A stretch of DNA of 64,000 bases from an uncultured Roseburia sp. (GCA_947644305.1 CANRYS010000001.1:62001-126000); one strand, 5' to 3'. Positions 34,313 through 43,436 are shown, counted from the first letter of the stretch. The notes: generated by a model from the sequence alone, not told the origin. Program-made: numbers and translations.

Positions 34313-35209
34313 ATGCAGGAAAGCCGTTTATTTAAAATCATATATTATCTGCTTGATAAGGGATCTGCGACTGCTCCAGAACTGGCAGAAAGGTTTGAAG
34401 TATCCACAAGAACGATCTACAGGGATATGAACGCCTTAAGCAGCGCCGGCATTCCGGTCTATGCGGAAGCTGGGCGCAATGGCGGGATTCATCTGCTTGA
34501 TCACTTTGTTTTAAATAAAGCTATTATATCCAGAGCCGAAAAAGAGAAAATATTATCTGCACTGCAGGGTCTGGCAGTTTTAAATGACGGGAACGAACCG
34601 GATACGCTTCAAAAACTTTCGGCACTATTCCAGATTGAAGCGGTCAACTGGCTGGAGGTGGACTTTTCCAGATGGGGAGAGAAGCCACGGGACAATCATA
34701 AATTTGAGACATTAAAAAATGCAATTATCCAGCACAGATGTTTGAAAATTAAATATGCCGCTTCGTACAAGCCTGTAAACGACAGGGTGATACAGCCCCT
34801 AAAACTGTCCTACAAATCCAAAGACTGGTACTTGAAAGCCTTTTGCTCTCAGAAACAGGATTTTCGGCTCTTCAAATTAAACCGCATTCTGGAATGGGAA
34901 CTTTTAAATGAATGTTTTGTACCCAGGATCTTTCCTGATATACAGGACACAAGCCAACCCGCAAATGACATCACAACACTATTATTTCCCGGCGTGGTAT
35001 CCTATCGGGTCTATGATGAATTTGATATGAACCAGATACAATTAACAGAAAACGGGGACTTGCTCGTAACTGCTGATATGCCCCAGGATGATTGGCTCAT
35101 TGGATATTTATTATCCTTTGGCACCCAGGTGGAAATTATCGAACCCCTGCACCTTAAAAAGGTACTTGCAGATAAAGCAAAAGCAATATACGAAAAAAAT
35201 AGTATTTGA
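34313..35209 (+). CDS. YafY-type HTH regulator with WYL domain
   Basis: 298 residues. N-terminal HTH_11 (ATAPELAERFEVSTRTIYRD, MNALSSAGIPVYAEAGRNGG). A WYL ligand-sensing domain follows (KLSYKSKDWYLKAFCSQKQD, FRLFKLNRI) and a WCX extension. ATG 34313 follows AGGAGG. WYL domains bind nucleic acid or small ligands. It lies 81 bp upstream of the ClbS/DfsB gene on the same strand and may regulate it. Confidence 0.9.
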   Translation: MQESRLFKIIYYLLDKGSATAPELAERFEVSTRTIYRDMNALSSAGIPVYAEAGRNGGIHLLDHFVLNKAIISRAEKEKILSALQGLAVLNDGNEPDTLQKLSALFQIEAVNWLEVDFSRWGEKPRDNHKFETLKNAIIQHRCLKIKYAASYKPVNDRVIQPLKLSYKSKDWYLKAFCSQKQDFRLFKLNRILEWELLNECFVPRIFPDIQDTSQPANDITTLLFPGVVSYRVYDEFDMNQIQLTENGDLLVTADMPQDDWLIGYLLSFGTQVEIIEPLHLKKVLADKAKAIYEKNSI

Positions 35210-35290
35210 ATTTTTTTATCATGACACAGGGTGTCAGCTTTTCTATGCTATACTATAATAAAAAACATAAAAACCGAAAGGAGAACCAAT

Positions 35291-35824
35291 ATGCCAAGAC
35301 CTACCTCTAAATCAGAATTGATCAGCGCCGCCTCAGAAACATATGAACAGCTAAATGAACTTATTACCTCTCTGACGCAGACAGAATTATTAACACCTAT
35401 GAAATTTAGTGAAGCCAAAAAGGAGGCACACTGGAGAAGAGATAAAAACCTGCGCGATGTTTTAACTCATCTCTACGAATGGCATCAGCTTCTAACAAAC
35501 TGGGTTACATCAAATTTGGAGGGAGAAACCAGACCTCTTCTCCCACAGCCCTATAACTGGAGAAATTATGGTGAAATGAATATTGAATTCTGGAAAAAGC
35601 ATCAGGATACACCCCTGGAAGAAGCAAAAGAGCTGCTGGAAAAATCCCACCAGGAAGTCATGAATCTGGTAGATACCTTTTCAAACGAAGAATTATTCTC
35701 AAAAGGGGTTTATCCCTGGACCGGAAACAATGCCCTGGGCTCTTATTTCGTATCCAATCTCTCAAGTCATTATAACTGGGCGATCAAAAAACTCAAGGCA
35801 CACAGAAGAAACTGCAAAGCTTAG
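35291..35824 (+). CDS. ClbS/DfsB-family four-helix protein
   Basis: 177 residues from ATG 35291 (AAGGAG 8 nt upstream). Marks include MPRPTSKSELISAASETYEQ, the helix RDVLTHLYEWHQLLTNWV, and LPQPYNWRNYGEMNIEFW. The family includes ClbS, which opens the cyclopropane warhead of colibactin, and DfsB. Most members are uncharacterised DinB-like hydrolases. Partnered with the WYL regulator. Confidence 0.88.
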   Translation: MPRPTSKSELISAASETYEQLNELITSLTQTELLTPMKFSEAKKEAHWRRDKNLRDVLTHLYEWHQLLTNWVTSNLEGETRPLLPQPYNWRNYGEMNIEFWKKHQDTPLEEAKELLEKSHQEVMNLVDTFSNEELFSKGVYPWTGNNALGSYFVSNLSSHYNWAIKKLKAHRRNCKA

Positions 35825-35859
35825 AAAAAGGCCAGAATTCCTCTGATGATACGTTTTCA

Positions 35860-36000
35860 TCAGGGGGTGTACTGGTTAACCAAAAAATATTGTATCATAG
35901 ATCCCACTTCCTCCTTTTGCCGTACTTCAAAATACTTTTCCAGCAATTGCTCAAATTCCCCTATCGACATATACCATGTTTCCAAAACTATTTCAGCCAT
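35860..36000 (-). pseudogene. Short helical ORF, probably a gene remnant
   Basis: The frame reads MAEIVLETWYMSIGEFEQLL then EKYFEVRQKEEVGSMIQYFL. A neighbouring frame upstream (NAAFDKEIDTKGN) suggests a frameshifted longer gene, and there is no ribosome site. It is downstream of vanX on the same strand. The family is not recognised. Confidence 0.3.
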
Positions 36001-36092
36001 TTGCTGTGCTGTTTTTTCGGTTAATGAGCACCTTTTTCTTGTTCAATTTCCTTTTGTATCAATCTCTTTATCAAATGCTGCAACTGTTCCCA

Positions 36093-36701
36093 TTATGCGA
36101 TACAAAAATTGAAATATGTATCCGGATATGGTTCATCTGCCAGAACATAATGCCACCATTCGTTACAGTAGGCTTCAAATCCGCTGCTTTCCATGATATG
36201 ACGCAAACATTCCCGGTTTCTTGATTCTTCCTCTGTCAATCCATTTGTCGTGTGATGGGACCGTTCATCCATAAAATCAAAGTCTCCGCCCATAGGCACA
36301 AGCATACCGGTATCTAAACGAAAAATTGTGAGATCAACCGCACCTCCGCGGCTATGGCTGGACTGTGAGGCCACATATCCCTTTGTAACCATCTCATTCC
36401 TCTTTATATTTGGGTAATACCGCTTTTTTGTCAGATTATTCTCCGGGAGTGACGCCCAATGCAGAAAACAATCTACCGCACACTGGGGGCGATAACCGTC
36501 CCATAGAAGCAGCCCATATCCCTTTTTTCTGGCAAGTTTTTGAGCTTTGTGTAAAGCAACTCCCAGCTCTTTTGTTCCTACAATACGGTTCACCTTATAT
36601 CCCTCCACCGGTTTGCCTGTGAAATTATCCCATGTGGCATATTTGGCGTCCCAACGGACACCGGGCAGCATTTCGTCTAAAAAAACAAAATTTTTTTCCA
36701 T
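36093..36701 (-). CDS. vanX: VanX-type D-Ala-D-Ala dipeptidase
   Basis: 202 residues, the usual VanX length. Zinc ligands and catalytic base are visible in SSHSRGGAVDLT (His and Asp) and FEAYCNEWWHYVL (Glu and His). The substrate Arg lies in LLWDGYRPQCAVD. The enzyme destroys D-Ala-D-Ala so that only precursors ending in D-Ala-D-Lac are made, lowering vancomycin binding. It starts 5 bp after the ligase gene. The neighbours indicate the VanD subtype. Confidence 0.95.
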   Translation of the reverse strand: MEKNFVFLDEMLPGVRWDAKYATWDNFTGKPVEGYKVNRIVGTKELGVALHKAQKLARKKGYGLLLWDGYRPQCAVDCFLHWASLPENNLTKKRYYPNIKRNEMVTKGYVASQSSHSRGGAVDLTIFRLDTGMLVPMGGDFDFMDERSHHTTNGLTEEESRNRECLRHIMESSGFEAYCNEWWHYVLADEPYPDTYFNFCIA

Positions 36702-36706
36702 CGTGT

Positions 36707-37738
36707 TTACCTCCTGAGAGCCAATGTAATTAAACGATCAATGAGTTCCGAAAGGGTAAAGCCTGCTGCAGTCATCATGCGGGGATAGCGACTATACGAA
36801 GTAAAACCAGGCATGGTATTCACTTCATTGAGGACAATATGCCCGTCCTCCCGCAAAAACAGGTCAATACGGGCCAGACCTCTGCATCCAAGAGTCTGAT
36901 AAATCTTCTTAGCTGTTTCCTGAATCCGTTCCATTACCTCCGCCGGAAGGTCAGCCGGCACTTGAATCATTGCATTTTCAGACCCCTTTTCAGGCTGCGC
37001 TTCCTGATGAATCTTAAAAAAGCCATGTTTTAGGCTGATCTGATCGACTTCGCCGACAATTAGGTCAGTACCAGTTCCCAATACAGCGCAGCCGACCTCA
37101 CTCCCGGAAACCGCCTGCTCAACCAATACTTTTCTGTCGTATTTCTTCGCTTCCTTTATCGCTGTGCATAAATCTTCCGCTTTCTCTACCTTGTTTACTC
37201 CAAAGGAAGAACCAGAGCGTGCAGGTTTCACAAAAAGGGGAAACATAAACTTCTCTGTGTCCAGGTTGTCGCTGTTCTGAATGATCTGGAAATCGGGGAC
37301 TTCAATACCTGCATTTTTTACGGCGGTATAAGCAAGCGATTTGTCCATGCAGATTACAGAACTTTGAATATCACAGCCAGCATAGGGAATACCCGATAGT
37401 TCGAGTAGCCCCTGTATTGATCCATCTTCCCCAAATTTCCCATGAATCATCGGAAACACTACATCCACAGACTGGGGTTCATATCCATCCTTTTTTTGTA
37501 TCAGCAGACCATGCGTATTTCTCCCCGGCGAAAAGACGACCGTATATTCCGCGTATCGTTCCCAGTCCAGGCAAGGCTTTTCACACAGCTTCCAAACGCC
37601 AGTTTTTGTGATCCCGATATAAAAAGGCTGATATTTTTCCGTATCAATGTTTGCGGCAAGCTCCATTGCAGATTTTATTGATACAGTATGTTCCTCTGAG
37701 CAGCCCCCAAACAGGACCGCAACGTTTATCTTATACAT
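36707..37738 (-). CDS. vanD: VanD-type D-alanine-D-lactate ligase
   Basis: 343 residues from ATG 37738, with AAAGGAG 8 nt upstream. An ATP-grasp enzyme: VAVLFGGCSEEHTVSIKSAM, the omega-loop region, VKPARSGSSFGVNKVEKAED, RGLARIDLFLREDGHIVLNE, VNTMPGFTSYSRYPRMM. The N-terminal GCSEEH and the motif HGFFKIHQEAQPEKGSENA agree with VanD ligases as I remember them, rather than with housekeeping Ddl. It makes the D-Ala-D-Lac depsipeptide from D-Ala and VanH-produced D-lactate. It overlaps vanH by 8 bp. Confidence 0.93.
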   Translation of the reverse strand: MYKINVAVLFGGCSEEHTVSIKSAMELAANIDTEKYQPFYIGITKTGVWKLCEKPCLDWERYAEYTVVFSPGRNTHGLLIQKKDGYEPQSVDVVFPMIHGKFGEDGSIQGLLELSGIPYAGCDIQSSVICMDKSLAYTAVKNAGIEVPDFQIIQNSDNLDTEKFMFPLFVKPARSGSSFGVNKVEKAEDLCTAIKEAKKYDRKVLVEQAVSGSEVGCAVLGTGTDLIVGEVDQISLKHGFFKIHQEAQPEKGSENAMIQVPADLPAEVMERIQETAKKIYQTLGCRGLARIDLFLREDGHIVLNEVNTMPGFTSYSRYPRMMTAAGFTLSELIDRLITLALRR

Positions 37739-38690
37739 TTCCAAGACTCCTTTCAAAATTCAGACAATTTCTGATTGTATTGCTCACTGTGTCAACCAAC
37801 ACCCGTTCCGTATGGTAGGCCGTATGCGGTGTAACGATCACATTCGGCATCCTTTGGAGGGCTGATAAAAAGGGATGTTCTAATGTCTTGTGTGTGCAGT
37901 CATAATAAAAAATCCCTTCTTCGCCTTCCAGTACATCTAAGGCAGCGCCTCCAATTTTCCCATCTGCCAGCGCGTCTACCAATGCCCCGGTCTCCACCAA
38001 ATCGCCCCGTGCCGTATTGACAAGAAGCGCCTCTTTCCTCATCATTTCTAATTGCTTACGGCCAATCATATGGAAAGTATCTTCTGCCAGCGGGACATGA
38101 AGCGTAATGATGTCGCTGCTTTGCAGCAGTTCACAAAATGGAACATAGTCTGTTTCTGCTTTATGATTGCGGTCATATGCCAGCACCCTACAGCCGAATC
38201 CCTTCAGACGTTCTATGACTGCCTGTCCGATCCGTCCAGTCCCTAATACGCCAACCGTCATATCCCGCAGTTCCCTCCCACGAAAATTATTCAGGCAATA
38301 ATTTAGTCTTTCTGCTCTGTGTATTACGGATTTTGTTTCACGCATCAGCATGATGGCATAGTCGGCGACGCTCCCTGGTGAGTACGCAACTGTGCCGATG
38401 GTCATTCCCATTTGCCCGGCTGCCTGTATATCAATATGGTTAAAACCGATACTCCGGGTGCAGATATATTTTACGCCGGCGTTTTTCAGCTCAAGAAGGA
38501 GAGATTCCGATAGCTCCGCTTTATGGCTTATGCTGACACACTGGCATCCTTCAGCTAATTTTGCATTGTTTTCCGAAACGGCTTCTCCTATGAGTGAGAC
38601 CGTAACGCCAAATTTACGGGAAAGTTTATGGAAAACCGCCGCTTCGTCCGGCTCACATCCAAAAACAGTAATATCAATCTTTTTCTTCAT
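37731..38690 (-). CDS. vanH: VanH-type D-lactate dehydrogenase
   Basis: 319 residues from ATG 38690 (AAGGAG 8 nt upstream); frames further upstream run over vanY and are not used. A 2-hydroxyacid dehydrogenase with NAD motif GVLGTGRIGQAVIERL, substrate Arg in VNTARGDLVETGALVDAL, Glu in DVLEGEEG and catalytic His in NVIVTPHTAYHTE. It reduces pyruvate to D-lactate for the ligase. It lies 19 bp after vanY. Confidence 0.94.
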   Translation of the reverse strand: MKKKIDITVFGCEPDEAAVFHKLSRKFGVTVSLIGEAVSENNAKLAEGCQCVSISHKAELSESLLLELKNAGVKYICTRSIGFNHIDIQAAGQMGMTIGTVAYSPGSVADYAIMLMRETKSVIHRAERLNYCLNNFRGRELRDMTVGVLGTGRIGQAVIERLKGFGCRVLAYDRNHKAETDYVPFCELLQSSDIITLHVPLAEDTFHMIGRKQLEMMRKEALLVNTARGDLVETGALVDALADGKIGGAALDVLEGEEGIFYYDCTHKTLEHPFLSALQRMPNVIVTPHTAYHTERVLVDTVSNTIRNCLNFERSLGNV

Positions 38691-38709
38691 TGCTTCACTC
38701 CTTATTCGT

Positions 38710-39762
38710 TCATTGCGATTTAATTGCGTCGATAATATCAATGCTGTCCTGGAATCTGTCGTTCTTAGTGGAGCCCATGACTGCACAGATATAGGTGTTC
38801 CCGTTAATGACCGCCGCGGAAACGATGCAGGCGCCACCGAGGCTGCTGGTTCCCGTCTTTAGGCCGATCACTTCGGGCCGGTAATATTGGCTGTTTGGAT
38901 TGAGAAGTTTATTTGTATTGTTGTAAGTGACTTCCCGGCCATTCAGCCATTTTTCATTAGACGAATAGCTTGCCACGATCTCCGAAATACAAGAATCATC
39001 CAAACATGCCTTTGCAATCACAGCGAGATCGTAGGCCGTAGTATACTGCCCATCGGCGTCATATCCATCCGGTACTACAAAATTCGAGTTTTCCGCGCCA
39101 AGCAATTTTGCCTTTTGGTTTACTTTATCCATGAACACACTAATGGACTGTGCGTTTGACAGCCCCTTATCTCCGGCAATTTTCTTTCCGGTATTCACCG
39201 CGAGCGTATATGCCGCGTCATTGCCGGAAGGAAGCATAAGGGCAACTAGGAGCTGTCTGACGGTCAGAGTATCGCCCTGCATAAGCCATGCTCTTGACGA
39301 ATCATCATGCATCAATTTAATTTCCGCACCCACCCTCATTTCATCGTCCGGGGAACAATAGTCCAGCACTGTCAATGCCGTAATCATTTTAGCTGTGCTG
39401 GCCGGTGCAATTTTGTCTGTACCTTTTTTCTGATACAATGTCTCATTGGTATCAGCATTGATCACAATGGCATTTGCTGCCGTAATGTTTACGGAAAGAG
39501 AATTTACAGGATCAAGGGAGGGAGAAACCGTTTCGTTTTGTTCGTCATCCACTAGAGAATAATCCTCATTCTTTTGAGTAATCTTTTTGTCAGGGATAGG
39601 GGAGTCTTTGCCATCCCTTATCAGATTTACAATTCCAAATGCTACAACGGCTAAGAATAAACAGAGTACAAAACATACCGCCCCGAAATAACGCCTTTTT
39701 TTCTTTTTTGATTTCCGCCTATTCCTGTTATCGTAGTTTCCGTTATTGTTTTGATAATCCAT
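38710..39762 (-). CDS. vanY: VanY(D)-type serine D,D-carboxypeptidase (PBP5-like)
   Basis: 350 residues from ATG 39762. A basic cytoplasmic start (KSKKKKRRYFGAVC) and a signal anchor are followed by a class C-like penicillin-binding domain: SxxK in IAPASTAKMITALTVL, SxN in LMLPSGNDAAYTLAV and KTG in VIGLKTGTSSLGGACIV. A serine-type enzyme, rather than a zinc M15 VanY, is the mark of vanD operons. It trims terminal D-Ala from lipid-linked precursors. First gene of the four-gene set. Confidence 0.92.
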   Translation of the reverse strand: MDYQNNNGNYDNRNRRKSKKKKRRYFGAVCFVLCLFLAVVAFGIVNLIRDGKDSPIPDKKITQKNEDYSLVDDEQNETVSPSLDPVNSLSVNITAANAIVINADTNETLYQKKGTDKIAPASTAKMITALTVLDYCSPDDEMRVGAEIKLMHDDSSRAWLMQGDTLTVRQLLVALMLPSGNDAAYTLAVNTGKKIAGDKGLSNAQSISVFMDKVNQKAKLLGAENSNFVVPDGYDADGQYTTAYDLAVIAKACLDDSCISEIVASYSSNEKWLNGREVTYNNTNKLLNPNSQYYRPEVIGLKTGTSSLGGACIVSAAVINGNTYICAVMGSTKNDRFQDSIDIIDAIKSQ

Positions 39763-39795
39763 CGTTATCCCAAACTCCTTTCTGGAAGGAATAAA

Positions 39796-39959
39796 GAATG
39801 TGCCTTGGCACATTCTCGCGCCGAGCGCGGCCGCTTGCGGCATCTTACATCTTCGCGCGAGTGCGCATCCCCCCGAAAGGTTTTTATGATATAGGGGACG
39901 AAGTTTCCTAATATCATAAAAACCGCTCCACTCGATATATAGCATATCAGAATGGAGCG
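39796..39959 (-). promoter_or_regulatory. Hairpin-rich leader upstream of vanY
   Basis: In minus-strand order there are three hairpins. First, a CGCTCCA/TGGAGCG pair followed by TTTTT (39959-39924), a good terminator. Second, a 14-bp pair GGTTTTTATGATAT/ATATCATAAAAACC (39924-39879). Third, a near-looped GAATGTGCC/GGCACATTC (39815-39796), 34 bp before the vanY ATG. The GC-rich block at 39816-39870 lies between. It contains the vanY promoter or an attenuator. Nothing else coding is seen from 39763 to 40085. Confidence 0.55.
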
Positions 39960-40085
39960 ATTTATGTTTTCATTTTCCTTTGCGGATAATATATGATTTT
40001 TAACAGAATTTCTTACGATTTTCTTACGAGCGGCAATGATACCTCGTCCTGCCCTGTCAGCTTGTATGTGTCGGGGAAGTTCCTG

Positions 40086-40514
40086 TCATGATGGTATACG
40101 CTTCCGAAGATTGATGAGGCTAAAAACATCATCCATAATTTCTCTATCCCGTACATCCAGCATCAACCATTTCTGTCCATTTCCAGTTTTCGTGTTTTTG
40201 AATACTGTCTGCACATAGTCGGAACATTGCGGTATAAGAAACTCTGCCTCCATAAGCTCACGACTTCCTACAACCACAAGAGCGATAAAATAGCCTTCCA
40301 TCGGATAGAGCGTGCAAAGAGACTTCCCACTTTTTTTATACTTAATATTCCAGCCTGCCTGCATGGAACAACGGCTGTATTCCATGCAGGGCCTGGTCCG
40401 ATAGGTAGACTGGATACGGTCATTAAAATCTGTCCATAACGGATTGTTAATGTATTTTGTGACTTGCTCCAGCGATGGAGATTTTTCATTTGAATATAGC
40501 ACATTCCAATCCAT
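40086..40514 (-). CDS. DUF3788-family protein
   Basis: 142 residues. Family marks are NPLWTDFNDRIQSTYRT, CSMQAGWNIKYKKSGKSLCT and GQKWLMLDVRDREIMDDVFS. DUF3788 proteins are small, have no known function and often sit next to AraC/GyrI-type regulators, as here (13 bp after the AraC gene). ATG 40514 follows AAGGAGG. Confidence 0.8.
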   Translation of the reverse strand: MDWNVLYSNEKSPSLEQVTKYINNPLWTDFNDRIQSTYRTRPCMEYSRCSMQAGWNIKYKKSGKSLCTLYPMEGYFIALVVVGSRELMEAEFLIPQCSDYVQTVFKNTKTGNGQKWLMLDVRDREIMDDVFSLINLRKRIPS

Positions 40515-40527
40515 TATAAATTCCTCC

Positions 40528-41457
40528 TTAGCTTTTATTTTTCAGCGGCAGGGGCTTAACCCAAATTTCCATACAAGCCATACCCTCTGAGTCACGATAA
40601 TACTTTTCTGCCGAGAAAGGTTCCGTGGTTAAATTGTGGTGGGGCAGCCATATATCAAAAAGGTATTTGCTGGCCTGATCTAAAGCAACCGTTACCAAAT
40701 CCTCAAAATTTTCTGCTTCGACTCTGCAAACGATGTATTCTCCTGCCGGGAGTTCTCTCTTAACAAAACCATCCTGCAGCCGGTCCGGAATATTTTGAAC
40801 AAGGCCGCCTGCAAAATAAGTGAAAAGGTTTTGTGCAGTACCTTCCGTATGGGACATTCCCATTTCTACAGTAGTATTTAGATTGGCTGCGATTGAAGCC
40901 TTCTCCATGTGATAACGTTTCCAAAGCTGCCCTGGCACATCTACACCTGTACTTTCACCAACCGGCATTTGTTCAGAAATACGAACTTCCGTTTCCAAGC
41001 CGAGGTAAGTTTCCGATTTTTCCAATGTCTTTCTCTGGATTTCCAAGACGATATTTCCTACCACCAGCGGAACCCCTTCGTCTACTAAAACATAATTCAT
41101 AGAAACTTCCGGCTTGTCGAATGTATTGAGCATTGGTAAATCCCTCCTGTAGCTTTCAGGCGTAATCCCATACGTTTCCTTGAAAGCCCGTGTAAAATTC
41201 CCGTGGCTTGAAAAGCCATAGTCCAGGGCAACGTCAAGAATCCTATGGTTGGTACTTTTCAGATTTTCAATAACCTTTGCCAAACGGCGTAGCTTCACAT
41301 ATTCCTGAACCGGTTTGTTTACCAGCCTTTTGAATAATCGCTGAAAATAAAAGGGGGACAGACCGACAGTATTTGCCAGTTCTTCCGTTGAAATTTCTTT
41401 TGTCAGGTGTTCCTCGATAAAAGTCAAGGATTGTTCGATTGCTTCATATGCGTGCAT
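40528..41457 (-). CDS. AraC-family regulator with GyrI-like effector domain
   Basis: 309 residues. Two AraC helix-turn-helix units at the N-terminus (ISTEELANTVGLSPFYFQRL, ILDVALDYGFSSHGNFTRAF). They are followed by a GyrI-like ligand domain ending AGEYIVCRVEAENFEDLVTV and CMEIWVKPLP. This is the SoxS/Rob-like layout. Operon with DUF3788. It lies upstream of the van genes on the same strand, but the terminator-like hairpin at 39924-39959 separates them. Confidence 0.9.
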   Translation of the reverse strand: MHAYEAIEQSLTFIEEHLTKEISTEELANTVGLSPFYFQRLFKRLVNKPVQEYVKLRRLAKVIENLKSTNHRILDVALDYGFSSHGNFTRAFKETYGITPESYRRDLPMLNTFDKPEVSMNYVLVDEGVPLVVGNIVLEIQRKTLEKSETYLGLETEVRISEQMPVGESTGVDVPGQLWKRYHMEKASIAANLNTTVEMGMSHTEGTAQNLFTYFAGGLVQNIPDRLQDGFVKRELPAGEYIVCRVEAENFEDLVTVALDQASKYLFDIWLPHHNLTTEPFSAEKYYRDSEGMACMEIWVKPLPLKNKS

Positions 41458-41694
41458 TGCGGCACCTCCTATATTTGATGTTCAAATTATATCATTTTAT
41501 TTTTTGCCAGGCTTTTCACACAATGCGCTTTTTGATTAGGAAAAAATTCATTTCATGTCCTTTAGGACAGAATAGGGTAAATAGGACAACAACCATATCC
41601 ACCAGACATTAAATCACCTCGCCTATCTATCATTATATCCATAGTTTTTGATACTTCAAGCAGAATTTTGCTTTAAGTAATAGGGTGAATGTTA

Positions 41695-42459
41695 TTAGCG
41701 ATTACAGCAATAGACTTTAATTGCTTCACCAAAAAACTCCGCAACATTCCATGTAGCAAATCTGTTGATATATTCAACAAATCGTTCATCTGTTTGATAG
41801 AGCTCGCCCAGATACATCAGCATATCATCCGAACAGGGATAAAAGTTTTCAGAAATATACTCTTGCCACTCTGCAACAATGGATTGAACGGCAGGTAAAG
41901 TAGGTGTTTCCGCCTTATATTCCGCCAGTCGTTCAAAGATATTTTGGGAATGTATTAAAAAATGATTCCACTTCCGATTCCTCTCTTTTTCAGTTTGGGC
42001 TGAAAAAGAAGAAGAAAACTCTTGATACTCATGTGTGCTGCTCCAACGTTCGAAAACTTCATCCCTATATTTTTCTTGTAGAGCGGAAATTTCTGCATTT
42101 GAAAATGCTGTAAAAGAGTAAGCATTCTTTCCGGCCAAAGTATCGTTGACTAAGCAAATAAGTTCCTCTATTTTCTTTTTTCTAAGATTGAGAAGTTCTA
42201 AATGTCTTTCTAGCGCTTCTCGTTTATTATATACGGGCGCTGATAATAATGCCTTGATCTCTTTTAGGGAAAAACCCACTTCACGGTAAAATAGAATTTG
42301 TTGTAACTTCTCTAAATCATTTTCAGAATATAAACGATATTTTGTCTTATCTGCTTTGGTAGGTTTCAGCAGACCAATTTCATCATAGTAATGCAAAGTA
42401 CGTATCGTAATGCCGGTCAGCTTTGCGACCTCGTGAATCATCATTTTTTTAGGATTCAT
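41695..42459 (-). CDS. MerR-family regulator with TipAS domain
   Basis: 254 residues. An N-terminal MerR winged helix (IHEVAKLTGITIRTLHYYDE, REVGFSLKEIKALLS) and coiled dimer helix are followed by a TipAS ligand-binding domain from about residue 140, including AEWQEYISENFYPCSDDML. TipA proteins bind thiopeptides or other small hydrophobic compounds. It overlaps the upstream protease-like gene by 11 bp. The 19-bp-spaced promoter at 43406-43436 is its probable target. Confidence 0.9.
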   Translation of the reverse strand: MNPKKMMIHEVAKLTGITIRTLHYYDEIGLLKPTKADKTKYRLYSENDLEKLQQILFYREVGFSLKEIKALLSAPVYNKREALERHLELLNLRKKKIEELICLVNDTLAGKNAYSFTAFSNAEISALQEKYRDEVFERWSSTHEYQEFSSSFSAQTEKERNRKWNHFLIHSQNIFERLAEYKAETPTLPAVQSIVAEWQEYISENFYPCSDDMLMYLGELYQTDERFVEYINRFATWNVAEFFGEAIKVYCCNR

Positions 42460-43372
42460 CCCAAAATCCCTCCACTTCTTTTAGTATTTCATCAGCAGGT
42501 GTCAAGGTAGCTTCAATGATAGATTTTCCTGTTTTTTTCAGATAGTATTTTATCATATGATAGCCACAAGCATATCCGGCACAATAGGGTAAACCAACAG
42601 GAAAATAATTTTGCATTTGAGCCATTTCATCACCATACAGATATGCTGTCAGGTTGTCTAAGCCTTGTACATCCAGCCCTTCCCGGATGATGGGTTTGAT
42701 ATATCCATTTAGTGTATCCATATCTGTTTTACCTACCCATGGCCCAACATTTTCTTCACCAAATAAATAGGTTGCAAAATTTTCTGCAAGTCCCTCACTT
42801 ACCATCATTTCTGCAAGAGTAATGTCGTTATGCCATTTGATAAATTGGAAACGAACATTATGATTTGTTTCATGTGCCAGTGCTACGGGAAGTCTACTTT
42901 TCGTATGTTCGGATGGAACAAGCCATGTAAAAATGTAGCCGGGAATACCACCATCACCACAGTAATTGTCATTCATTATCGAATAAGGGTTTTGGGGGTC
43001 AGCCAGCAGAACAGTGTATAGATATTCTTTCACAGGAAATTCAATTCCAGCGTCGGAAAAACACTTTAATGACCGCTCGATAGACTTTTGACAGTTATCC
43101 CAAAATTGGTTATCGTCTAACAGTGTAATACTTTGGGCCAATGTTTCATCAATTTTTTCTGGCAGAAGAAAGCCGAGCATACTACTTGCCATAATGACAT
43201 CATAGCCATTCGGTTGTGCAGCCTTCATTGGCACATTGTAGCAAGCCCATTTCTTTTCAAAAGGCTTCATCATTTCATAGCGATAAATATCATTTTTTTT
43301 AGAAACTGGCGCTTCCATAATTTTTCTGTAGATACCGTCAGAACGAACAGCCTGTACTTTTAGGATACTCAT
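42449..43372 (-). CDS. DUF2268-type predicted zinc protease
   Basis: 307 residues. The motif LPVALAHETNHNVRFQFI (HExxH form) with a downstream Glu in MVSEGLAENFATYLFGE gives a gluzincin pattern, as in DUF2268 proteins. No signal peptide. It is first gene of an operon with the MerR/TipAS regulator, so the regulator's ligand probably induces it. The cell target is unknown. Confidence 0.82.
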   Translation of the reverse strand: MSILKVQAVRSDGIYRKIMEAPVSKKNDIYRYEMMKPFEKKWACYNVPMKAAQPNGYDVIMASSMLGFLLPEKIDETLAQSITLLDDNQFWDNCQKSIERSLKCFSDAGIEFPVKEYLYTVLLADPQNPYSIMNDNYCGDGGIPGYIFTWLVPSEHTKSRLPVALAHETNHNVRFQFIKWHNDITLAEMMVSEGLAENFATYLFGEENVGPWVGKTDMDTLNGYIKPIIREGLDVQGLDNLTAYLYGDEMAQMQNYFPVGLPYCAGYACGYHMIKYYLKKTGKSIIEATLTPADEILKEVEGFWDES

Positions 43373-43405
43373 ATTTTGTACTTCCTTTCGATATTTTGTA
43401 ACTTC

Positions 43406-43436
43406 ATTCTACGGTATAACGGAACGTCAAAGTCAA
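43406..43436 (-). promoter_or_regulatory. MerR-type promoter with 19-bp spacer
   Basis: On the minus strand TTGACT (43436-43431) and TAGAAT (43411-43406) are separated by exactly 19 bp, the overlong spacer that MerR proteins untwist. It lies 34 bp before the DUF2268 start. The rest of 43437-43745 has no ORF or structure that I can support. Confidence 0.65.

Noticed and set aside
35225-35290. Upstream extension of the ClbS/DfsB gene to 35231
   Set aside because: The frame covers the promoter region; the AAGGAG site clearly selects ATG 35291.
38691-38837. N-terminal extension of vanH across the vanY gene
   Set aside because: It would overlap vanY by 128 bp without a ribosome site, while ATG 38690 has an ideal one.
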